Of a stretch of DNA of 5,112 nucleotides, positions 1 to 5,016 are shown in pieces. The stretch is from Desulfobacteraceae bacterium (lineage in GTDB: Bacteria; Desulfobacterota; Desulfobacteria; Desulfobacterales; BuS5). How positions within the stretch are numbered: the stretch's first letter is position 1; every line of letters begins with the position of its first letter. The position numbers and the translations under genes are program-made. The stretch lies in assembly GCA_030592105.1 (NCBI GenBank), contig JAUVKE010000205.1, positions 1 through 5,112 on the forward strand. The letters run 5' to 3'. The notes beneath the pieces are model-generated. The model was not told where the DNA came from. It searched no databases and worked only from the letters and a program-made list of their open reading frames with translations.

Positions 1-1
1 A

Positions 2-118
2 GTTAAAACACCAATTGCTGAGCTTAAAGCCGATAAATTTTTTAACTTTATATCAAAGCAGAAATTTACAGAATATAATAAATATTTAAAAAAATATGTA
101 ACTATTCAGCGTCGCTGA
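2..118 (+). CDS. Possible C-terminal end of an unrecognised protein (partial)
   Basis: An open frame enters from the left edge and runs 38 codons to a TGA at 116-118. The peptide is lysine-rich and looks helical (for example AELKADKFFNFISKQ, then KYLKKY). I do not recognise a family. The last six codons (VTIQRR) and the stop lie inside the left arm of the inverted-repeat element that begins at about 97, so the natural C-terminus may have been replaced when that element inserted. A second plus-strand frame is also open for nearly 30 codons here, so AT-rich non-coding sequence remains possible. Only the sequence to the left could settle it. Confidence 0.35.
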   Translation, partial: VKTPIAELKADKFFNFISKQKFTEYNKYLKKYVTIQRR

Positions 119-350
119 TTTAAGATACGCAGCAGGTATGATCTGATTAAAACTTTGAATTTGTTTGAACGGATTAGAGAGCGTTAAGAAAGAATCCATC
201 AGGGCTGAATTTATTGACGTTATTTTCTGGTATACTATTACGCAAGCTTATATTTTTAACAGATTCTTTCTTTACGACCTCTTATCTGTGAGTTTTTCAT
301 GGTTTAATCAGATTATACCTGCTGCCGTACATATTAGCTGAATAGTTGCA
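97..350. mobile_element. MITE-like element with long imperfect terminal inverted repeats
   Basis: The two ends are reverse complements. Bases 97-110 (TGTAACTATTCAGC) match the reverse complement of 337-350 at 13 of 14 positions. Bases 129-153 match the reverse complement of 301-325 at 23 of 25. Bases 182-196 match the reverse complement of 262-276 at 14 of 15. Arms are about 100 and 89 bases, around a 65-base centre (197-261). There is no open frame of useful length inside, so any movement would need a transposase in trans. No target-site duplication is obvious. The element fills the gap between the left-edge frame and panB, and its right end is 33 bases before the panB start codon. If transcribed it would fold into a long hairpin. 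A structured regulatory leader is the alternative, but the length and the divergence confined to indel blocks favour a decayed mobile element. Confidence 0.7.
228..236 (+). promoter_or_regulatory. Possible extended -10 promoter element inside the MITE-like repeat
   Basis: TGGTATACT matches the extended -10 pattern TGnTATAAT with one mismatch in the hexamer. No good -35 hexamer is found 16-18 bases upstream. It points toward panB, about 148 bases ahead. Since the element occupies most of the space upstream of panB, a promoter inside it would explain how panB is expressed. This is weak evidence based on one short motif in AT-rich DNA. Confidence 0.2.
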
Positions 351-373
351 CAAAAACCTAATTTACTAACTTT

Positions 374-377
374 GGAG
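374..377 (+). promoter_or_regulatory. Ribosome binding site that fixes the panB start
   Basis: GGAG is followed by six bases and then the ATG at 384. It decides against the in-frame TTG at 372, which would place the Shine-Dalgarno inside the coding sequence. Confidence 0.7.
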
Positions 378-383
378 ATAAAA

Positions 384-1217
384 ATGGAGCAGAGCAAATT
401 AACCGTTCTGGATATAAAGGCCAGAAAAAACAGCAAAAAAGCCATAACAATGCTCACAGCTTATGATTATCCATGGGCTCTTTTAATTGACAGATCGGCA
501 ATTGATATAATCCTTGTTGGTGATTCTCTTGGTATGGTTGTTTTAGGTTATGATGATACTGTACCTGTTACAATGGATGAAATGATTCATCATACAAAAG
601 CGGTGAGCCGAGCTGTAAAAAGTTCATTAATAGTTGGAGACATGCCCTTTGGCTCTTATAATGTTTCCTCTGAAAAAGCTATAGAAAATGCCACCCGTTT
701 TATGAAAGAAGGCCGGGCAGATTGTGTAAAGCTGGAAGGTGGCCGAAACATGGCAAAAATAGCAAAAGCAATAATCGATGCAGGAATTCCTGTACAGGGG
801 CATATAGGACTCACACCCCAGACTATTTCAGCACTTGGAGGATATAAAGCCCAGGGAAAAACTGCTGAAGCTGCAAAAGCCCTGATAGATGACGCCCAGG
901 CACTGGAAGATGCCGGGTGTTTTTCCATTGTTTTAGAGGCCATAACATCACCTATTTCCAAAATGATAACCGAAGCGGTTTCCATCCCCACCATCGGCAT
1001 TGGAGCAGGGATAAACTGCGACGGTCAGGTGCTGGTAACCCATGATATGGTTGGATTATTCGATCGTTTTACTCCAAAATTTGTCAAGCAGTATACAAAT
1101 ATCAATGAGACCATTTTATCTGCAATAAAAGGATATAAAAAGGATGTGGAAAACAGAAACTTTCCAGAGCAAAAGCATTGCTTTTCAATAAAAAATGATG
1201 AACTGGAAAAAGTATAG
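384..1217 (+). CDS. panB: 3-methyl-2-oxobutanoate hydroxymethyltransferase (ketopantoate hydroxymethyltransferase)
   Basis: PanB transfers a hydroxymethyl group from 5,10-methylenetetrahydrofolate to 3-methyl-2-oxobutanoate, giving ketopantoate, the first committed step toward pantothenate and coenzyme A in the cytoplasm. The 277-residue product spans the whole TIM-barrel family (E. coli PanB is 264). Recognisable blocks are TAYDYPWA (25-32), VGDSLGM (45-51), GDMPFGSY (85-92), VKLEGG (115-120), GHIGLTPQ (139-146), GGYKAQG (152-158), IGIGAG (about 209-214) and a C-terminal FPEQKHCF. Asp47, Asp86 and Glu118 correspond to the Mg2+ ligands, and Glu185 to the catalytic glutamate, of the E. coli enzyme, so it should be active. 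The ATG at 384 is chosen for its GGAG at 374. The tail after the HCF motif is about ten residues longer than in E. coli. panC and panD are not adjacent. A possible terminator follows, so it may be transcribed alone. Confidence 0.96.
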   Translation: MEQSKLTVLDIKARKNSKKAITMLTAYDYPWALLIDRSAIDIILVGDSLGMVVLGYDDTVPVTMDEMIHHTKAVSRAVKSSLIVGDMPFGSYNVSSEKAIENATRFMKEGRADCVKLEGGRNMAKIAKAIIDAGIPVQGHIGLTPQTISALGGYKAQGKTAEAAKALIDDAQALEDAGCFSIVLEAITSPISKMITEAVSIPTIGIGAGINCDGQVLVTHDMVGLFDRFTPKFVKQYTNINETILSAIKGYKKDVENRNFPEQKHCFSIKNDELEKV

Positions 1218-1218
1218 G

Positions 1219-1249
1219 CTTTGCATCCATTTAAGCAAAGATTTTGTTT
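1219..1249 (+). terminator. Weak candidate intrinsic terminator after panB
   Basis: CTTTGC (1219-1224) pairs with GCAAAG (1235-1240) around a ten-base loop, followed by ATTTTGTTT and, a little later, a run of six T. The six-pair stem is short for a terminator and the T-tract is interrupted. It would separate panB from the DUF362 gene 114 bases downstream. Confidence 0.4.
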
Positions 1250-1331
1250 AGACCTTTTTTATAGATTGTCAAATAAAAGATGGGGATTATGGGGAGGGGA
1301 TATTTTTCTTCACACCCTTAAATAAATAATT

Positions 1332-2438
1332 ATGAAAAGCAAAGTATATTTTATAGATTTAAAGGCTAACTACAGCGAAAATTTTCTTATGAAAATCGGA
1401 AGACTCCTTTTAACTGCTGGTTTGCCGGATATAGTAGCAAAAAAAGATCTTGTGGGCATCAAACTTCACTTCGGTGAATTGGGAAACACCGCTTACATTC
1501 GGCCTGTATACATAAGAAAGATTGTGGAAATGGTAAAAGGTTTGAGCGGTTCTCCATATCTCACAGATTGCAACACTTTGTATGCCGGAACAAGGAGCGA
1601 TTCCCCTGCTCATCTTGTTACAGCCATACAAAACGGGTTTGCGTATTCAGTAGTTGAAGCCCCTGCCATAATCGCAGATGGGATAAGGGGAAAAAGTGAA
1701 ACGCCCATAACAATAAATCAAAAACGTTTTAAAAAGGTCTATATAGGGTCGGACATTGTTAATGCAGACGCTCTTTTGGCTGTTGCCCATTTTAAAGGCC
1801 ATGAGCTGACCGGTTTTGGCGGAACATTAAAAAATCTTGGAATGGGATGCGCATCACGCCGGGGTAAGCTTGCGCAGCATTCAACCCTGGGGCCGAAAAT
1901 ATCGGCAAAAAAATGTATCGGCTGCGGTGAGTGCGCAAATCACTGCTCGCAAAATGCTATTTCAATTGATAACGAAAAAGCGATTATCGATTCTGAAAAA
2001 TGTATCGGCTGCGGTGAATGTATTATTATCTGTCCAAACGATGCTGTTCAAATCCAGTGGAACCAGAACATACCTGTTTTTCTGGAAAACATGGTGGAAT
2101 ATACCATGGGGGTTCTAAAGGGAAAAGAGAAAAAATCGCTCTTTGTTAATTTTATTACAGATGTTTCCCCTGCATGTGATTGTATGTCCCATAATGATGC
2201 GCCCATTGTAAGGGACATAGGGGTTGTTGCTTCAAAAGATCCTGTGGCCATTGACCAGGCATCTGTTGATCTGGTGAACAATGAAGAGGGGATATTGGGT
2301 TCATCCCTTAAATTAAATTTAAAATCCGGGGAAGATAAGTTTTCAGGGCTTCATCCAAGGGTCGATTGGCCTGTTCAGCTCGATTATGCCGCAGGTCTCG
2401 GCCTGGGAAGTCGTGATTACGAGTTGATAAAAATATAA
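1332..2438 (+). CDS. DUF362 domain protein with two [4Fe-4S] ferredoxin motifs
   Basis: The 368-residue cytoplasmic protein has no signal peptide or membrane segment. The N-terminal DUF362 part (about 1-190) carries KLHFGE (44-49), TDCNTLYAG (78-86) and a conserved GMGCASRRGK block just before the clusters. Two ferredoxin motifs follow: C195-C198-C201-C205 and C224-C227-C230-C234, each CIGCGEC plus one more cysteine, enough to ligate two [4Fe-4S] clusters. The DUF362 domain resumes after them (DVSPACDCMSHNDAP, then ASKDPVAIDQASVDLV), so the ferredoxin is an insertion, a known family architecture. A redox or electron-transfer role is inferred; the reaction is unknown. The ATG at 1332 is used because a TAA in frame lies at 1323-1325; no Shine-Dalgarno sits at normal spacing (GGGGAGGGG at 1291-1299 is too far). 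The crotonase gene starts 23 bases downstream, so the two probably share a transcript. Confidence 0.93.
   Translation: MKSKVYFIDLKANYSENFLMKIGRLLLTAGLPDIVAKKDLVGIKLHFGELGNTAYIRPVYIRKIVEMVKGLSGSPYLTDCNTLYAGTRSDSPAHLVTAIQNGFAYSVVEAPAIIADGIRGKSETPITINQKRFKKVYIGSDIVNADALLAVAHFKGHELTGFGGTLKNLGMGCASRRGKLAQHSTLGPKISAKKCIGCGECANHCSQNAISIDNEKAIIDSEKCIGCGECIIICPNDAVQIQWNQNIPVFLENMVEYTMGVLKGKEKKSLFVNFITDVSPACDCMSHNDAPIVRDIGVVASKDPVAIDQASVDLVNNEEGILGSSLKLNLKSGEDKFSGLHPRVDWPVQLDYAAGLGLGSRDYELIKI
1909..2020 (+). repeat. Near-identical direct repeat coding for the two FeS motifs
   Basis: Bases 1909-1933 and 1996-2020 agree at 24 of 25 positions, with the first 22 identical. The copies are 87 bases (29 codons) apart, in frame, and each encodes KCIGCGEC. 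They lie inside the DUF362 gene. Identical synonymous codons suggest a recent duplication or gene conversion rather than protein-level conservation alone. Confidence 0.75.
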
Positions 2439-2461
2439 CAAAAAAATGGGAATTGTTTAAA

Positions 2462-3241
2462 ATGAAAAATATTATACTAACAAAAGAAGATAATATTGGA
2501 ATATTGACTATTAACAGGCCCCAGGTAAAAAATGCTTTGAACATGGAGGCCTATGAAGATTTTGGCAGGGCCATTGAAGAGATTGCTGCCGATTCAAATA
2601 TCAGGGCAGTTGTTATAAACGGCGAAGGAGATTCTTTTTGTACGGGGCTGGACCTTAAATTTGCCTCAACATTAAATACATTTACTGTCCTGGAGATGGA
2701 AAATCTGATGAAGCGCCTCCAGCACATATTTGCCTTTGAAAATCTTAAAAAACCCGTAATTTCAGCTGTCCATGGTTATGCCCTGGGTAATGGCTGTGAT
2801 ATTGCCCTGGCATCAGACTTTATAATCGCAGCAGATAACGCAAAATTCGCCATGGCTTACACAAATTTAGGATTAATCCCTGATCTTGGGGGAACTTACA
2901 GGCTTCCGAAAATTGTGGGGCTTGTAAAGGCCAGGGAGCTTATTCTTACAGGAAAACAGATAGACGCTTCAGAAGCGCTTTCCATCGGCATGGTCTTACA
3001 GGTTGTTCCGGCAGACCAACTAATGACTAAAGCCATGGCGTTTGCAAACAAACTTGCCAAAAGGGCTCCCCTTGCCATGGCCATGGCAAAAAAAGCCATT
3101 AACAAGGGGCTTGAAACAGATTTGGTTACAGCATGTGACTTTGAAGCTGCGCTGCAGAACATATGCTTAAAAAGTGAAGATGTTAATGAAGCCATACTCG
3201 CCTTTGTGGAAAAACGGGCCCCTGTTTTCAGCGGTAAATAA
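2462..3241 (+). CDS. Enoyl-CoA hydratase/isomerase family (crotonase) protein, PaaG-like active site
   Basis: The 259-residue product is a full-length crotonase-fold acyl-CoA enzyme, usually a trimer or hexamer in the cytoplasm. Motifs in order are NRPQVKNALN (18-27), the oxyanion-hole block SFCTGLDLKF (58-67), HGYALGNGCDIALASD (104-119) and LGLIPDLGGTYRLP (136-149). The two glutamates of classical hydratases (Glu144 and Glu164 in rat crotonase) align with Asp113 and Tyr133. The residue after IP is Asp141, as in PaaG-type isomerases (GLIPDxGGT). Double-bond isomerisation of an acyl-CoA therefore looks likelier than hydration; the substrate is unknown. The ATG at 2462 is preferred over the TTG at 2453 because the family's N-terminus starts about here and the only Shine-Dalgarno-like site (GGGA, 2448-2451) is ten bases upstream. 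It follows the DUF362 gene by 23 bases, and a palindrome follows its stop. Confidence 0.92.
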   Translation: MKNIILTKEDNIGILTINRPQVKNALNMEAYEDFGRAIEEIAADSNIRAVVINGEGDSFCTGLDLKFASTLNTFTVLEMENLMKRLQHIFAFENLKKPVISAVHGYALGNGCDIALASDFIIAADNAKFAMAYTNLGLIPDLGGTYRLPKIVGLVKARELILTGKQIDASEALSIGMVLQVVPADQLMTKAMAFANKLAKRAPLAMAMAKKAINKGLETDLVTACDFEAALQNICLKSEDVNEAILAFVEKRAPVFSGK

Positions 3242-3253
3242 CGGCCGCAGCCT

Positions 3254-3278
3254 CGTTCCCAGGCTCTGCCTGGGAACG
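3254..3278. repeat. REP-like dispersed palindrome between convergent genes
   Basis: CGTTCCCAGGC (3254-3264) is perfectly complementary to GCCTGGGAACG (3268-3278), with a three-base TCT loop. It starts 12 bases after the crotonase stop and ends 10 bases before the stop of the convergent lipoprotein gene. From memory, this palindrome core recurs in intergenic regions of many bacterial genomes and gives false translations such as SLVPRLCLG. The GC-rich hairpin could stabilise or end both converging transcripts, but no clean T-tract follows on the plus strand. Confidence 0.8.
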
Positions 3279-3288
3279 TATACATACA

Positions 3289-3750
3289 TCAAAAATTTTT
3301 CTTCCCCGGCTTATTTTTCTTACCCTTTTTCTTCGATTTTGAAGAAGGGTATTTTTTTTTATGATCTTTATATTTAGTATAAGGTTTATCCGTATCCATC
3401 TCTATGCTTACAGAACTACCAAGATTAACTTTCAAATAATCAGGAAGAGATGCTGACATTGTCCAGCTATCTCCATTAAGATAAAAATAGAGTCCTTTGG
3501 AAGAATTAAAATAAACACTAGTATCAGGATAATATTTATAACGGTATTTTGACCGGTATCCATGGGCAGGGGCATGGGGAGGAGGTCCTCCATGTTTTTC
3601 ATAATGGACATGATCCTTCCGTTCTGGTTCATCTCCCCATCCAAAAAGGACTCCGCCCCCTGTGGTCACACACCCACTGAATAAACTAAAAATAAAAGAG
3701 ATACATACTGCAAAAAGCCACATCTTTTTTTTTATATTACTCTGTTTCAT
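3289..3750 (-). CDS. Small basic lipoprotein of unknown function
   Basis: The 153-residue product has a lipoprotein signal peptide: basic N-terminus (KQSNIKKK), hydrophobic stretch (about 10-24) and LFSGC with the modified cysteine at 27, so it is predicted to be lipid-anchored in the envelope. A glycine-rich linker leads to GGPPPHAPAHGYR (54-66) and an aromatic region with YRYKYYP, VYF, GLYFYLNGDSW (86-96), SLPDYLKVNLG and EMDTDKPY. A very basic low-complexity tail (130-153, mostly K, G, P) ends it. I recall similar unnamed lipoproteins in deltaproteobacteria but know no function. Start: ATG at 3748-3750 with AGGAGG at 3756-3761, five bases away. It follows the AsmA-like gene by 33 bases on the same strand, suggesting a two-gene operon. 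Confidence 0.85.
   Translation of the reverse strand: MKQSNIKKKMWLFAVCISFIFSLFSGCVTTGGGVLFGWGDEPERKDHVHYEKHGGPPPHAPAHGYRSKYRYKYYPDTSVYFNSSKGLYFYLNGDSWTMSASLPDYLKVNLGSSVSIEMDTDKPYTKYKDHKKKYPSSKSKKKGKKNKPGKKNF
3322..3360 (+). terminator. Candidate terminator for the plus-strand operon, inside the opposing gene
   Basis: ACCCTT plus CTTC (3322-3334, with three extra T) pairs with GAAGAAGGGT (3341-3350) around a six-base loop, followed by A and nine T (3352-3360). The orientation suits rightward transcription, ending the panB/DUF362/crotonase block about 110 bases past the crotonase stop. It lies within the 3' end of the minus-strand lipoprotein gene, where it encodes the lysine-rich tail. The bulge weakens the stem and lysine codons naturally give T-runs on the other strand, so chance is possible. 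Confidence 0.4.
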
Positions 3751-3755
3751 CCTTG

Positions 3756-3761
3756 CCTCCT
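3756..3761 (-). promoter_or_regulatory. Consensus Shine-Dalgarno for the lipoprotein gene
   Basis: AGGAGG on the minus strand, five bases before the ATG. It confirms the start placed just ahead of the lipoprotein signal peptide. Confidence 0.75.
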
Positions 3762-3783
3762 GTAAAAAAACAAATATTTCTTC

Positions 3784-4584
3784 CTACATACCCAACACTC
3801 CCTTTAATTGATTAATCTTACTTTTTACATCATCTGCCTCTGTATCAATCTTTTTTTGAAAATTTTCAACCTCTTTTTTCAACCCTTTTTCCAAAGTTTC
3901 AGCAGTCTTTTTTATCTTTTCCGAATTAAACATATCACCTGTTAAATTAGGAATTACAGCTTTATTCAATGCTTCTAAAACAGCTTTTATCACCTCCGGA
4001 GCATTAATCCCTTTTTCCCCGCCAATTTCTCTTAATTCAATAACAGGAATAGAAATAGTTTTACTTTGAAGCATGCCCATATTAAAATTGATGGAGACAT
4101 CTGTGAGCTTAAGATGGTCGATTACAATCTTTTTGCCGGGGGAGGTGGATACAGATTTTTCATCTGGTTTTTTCCTGGAATCAGAAGACGTAAAGGCTTC
4201 TACGTTGACCTGGAGCTGTTTTAAATTATTCTTTTTAGGTCCTCCCTCAAAAATAATTCCAGGAGCATCTATTAAAATATCCTTAATATGAATTGTGTCA
4301 GACAGAATTGAAAAAGTATCCATATCAACATTGAATTTATCAACATGAAATGCGTACGCGGTTTTAAATCCTTCAGGATTCCCTATGGTAAGACCTTTTA
4401 GCTGGCATGACCCTGCCAATATGGACAAGTCAACACTTGAAAGTTCCACTTTTGCCTTAAGGATCGTGGAACCACCTTTCTCAACTCCTTTTTTTACAAT
4501 AAGATCAAGGTTGATCATAAAAAAAAGAATAACTGCTACAATAACAATTACTGCAGAGATACTGATTACCAGAAATTTACGCAT
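3784..4584 (-). CDS. Short AsmA-like single-pass membrane protein
   Basis: The 266-residue product begins with one strong membrane segment (about 4-24) and continues into a domain typical of AsmA-like proteins: VELSSVDLSILAG (46-58), LKGLTIGNPEGF (62-73) and IKDILIDAPGI (about 100-110). Most of the chain should lie in the periplasm. AsmA relatives are linked to outer-membrane assembly and lipid transport. This one is far shorter than full AsmA (about 600 residues), so the role is inferred only as envelope-related. A polar linker (about 130-150, SSDSRKKPDEKS) interrupts the fold, and the C-terminus (about 218-262) is a charged amphipathic helix likely to form a coiled coil. Start: ATG at 4582-4584, preceded by GGGAGG at 4590-4595, five bases away. 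The lipoprotein gene follows 33 bases downstream. Confidence 0.82.
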   Translation of the reverse strand: MRKFLVISISAVIVIVAVILFFMINLDLIVKKGVEKGGSTILKAKVELSSVDLSILAGSCQLKGLTIGNPEGFKTAYAFHVDKFNVDMDTFSILSDTIHIKDILIDAPGIIFEGGPKKNNLKQLQVNVEAFTSSDSRKKPDEKSVSTSPGKKIVIDHLKLTDVSINFNMGMLQSKTISIPVIELREIGGEKGINAPEVIKAVLEALNKAVIPNLTGDMFNSEKIKKTAETLEKGLKKEVENFQKKIDTEADDVKSKINQLKGVLGM

Positions 4585-4586
4585 TT

Positions 4587-4595
4587 CCTCCTCCC
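4587..4595 (-). promoter_or_regulatory. Strong ribosome binding site for the AsmA-like gene
   Basis: The minus strand reads GGGAGGAGG and then two bases before the ATG. Two overlapping Shine-Dalgarno registers are possible; GGGAGG at 4590-4595 has the better five-base spacing. Confidence 0.7.
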
Positions 4596-4724
4596 GTGTG
4601 AAAACATATAATTAATAAAGTTGTAAACTGTCTCTTGCCCGAAGGAAAACTTCCTGTATAGCGCTGAAGCGTGTCCAAAATCAGCAAACCGTTACATAAT
4701 AATTTCACTGCGTTATCGGTTATC

Positions 4725-4742
4725 GGAGTATTACAATACGCC
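4725..4742. repeat. Degenerate short palindrome
   Basis: GGAGTATT (4725-4732) and AATACGCC (4735-4742) pair at seven of eight positions around a two-base loop. It resembles the GGCGTATTGCAATACGCC type of dispersed palindrome that I recall from other bacterial genomes, with one arm decayed. Function unknown; probably a repeat remnant. Confidence 0.45.
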
Positions 4743-4968
4743 TTTCTCCCTCTGACATGTGCCAAGTTTTAAAATAGGGTTATTATCTGACAATCTATTA
4801 GGTGCCTGATTATTTTTTAATACCTATATGAATTTAACAAAATTTGAAAACAATATTTGCATTTTTTTATCAGCTTTTTTCTTGCAACTTTATAGCCGAC
4901 ACTACTGTAAAATAATGAAAAAAGTTGCCTTTAGCATCCCTGTTTGTTATTTTTTTTAAAGGAATAAA

Positions 4969-4997
4969 TTTGTCACCATAATATTATCAGCGACAAA
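4969..4997. promoter_or_regulatory. Operator-like dyad upstream of the Rpn-family gene
   Basis: TTTGTC (4969-4974) and GACAAA (4992-4997) flank a ten-base palindrome ATAATATTAT (4978-4987), all centred within half a base of one point. CCTGTTTGT (4939-4947) is also complementary to ACAAACAGG (4993-5001), so the right arm could pair with either partner. It lies 19 bases before the ATG at 5017, where a repressor site or a transcript hairpin could act. No regulator can be named. Confidence 0.4.
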
Positions 4998-5016
4998 CAG
5001 GCAAATAAAAAAAAAT

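Larger units (their letters stand above)
4585..5016. other. 432-base divergent intergenic region
   Basis: It separates the leftward AsmA-like gene from the rightward Rpn-like gene and should hold both promoters. The left half (about 4620-4770) is less AT-rich and has a degenerate palindrome (4725-4742) and a tandem GTTATCG pair (4712-4725); it looks like decayed repeat or insertion sequence. The right half is very AT-rich, with an 8-base inverted pair (GCAACTTT 4884-4891, AAAGTTGC 4921-4928) and an operator-like dyad near the Rpn-like start. A weak rightward promoter could be TTGCAA (4883-4888) with TAAAAT (4908-4913), but the 19-base spacing is poor. I see no RNA gene and no convincing coding sequence. 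Confidence 0.6.

Noticed and set aside
656..1000. A 114-codon minus-strand frame within panB
   Set aside because: Antisense shadow of panB with no recognisable motif.
1261..1276. ATAGATTGTCAAATAA resembles, at 15 of 16 bases, the reverse complement of a stretch near 4775-4791
   Set aside because: In a 5 kb AT-rich window one such match is expected by chance, and it does not extend on either side.
1291..1300. GGGGAGGGGA as ribosome site for the DUF362 gene
   Set aside because: It is about 31 bases before the ATG, too far, and no in-frame start lies nearer because of the TAA at 1323.
2896..3285. A 129-codon minus-strand frame within the crotonase gene
   Set aside because: Antisense shadow of a confidently identified enzyme; it also starts inside the palindrome.
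3174..3377. A 67-codon plus-strand frame spanning the end of the crotonase gene
   Set aside because: It reads through the palindrome (SLVPRLCLG) and antisense of the lipoprotein gene; a typical false translation.
4577..4765. A 62-codon minus-strand frame overlapping the start of the AsmA-like gene
   Set aside because: No recognisable domain; it crosses a palindrome, has no clear ribosome site and overlaps the well-supported AsmA start, so it looks fortuitous.
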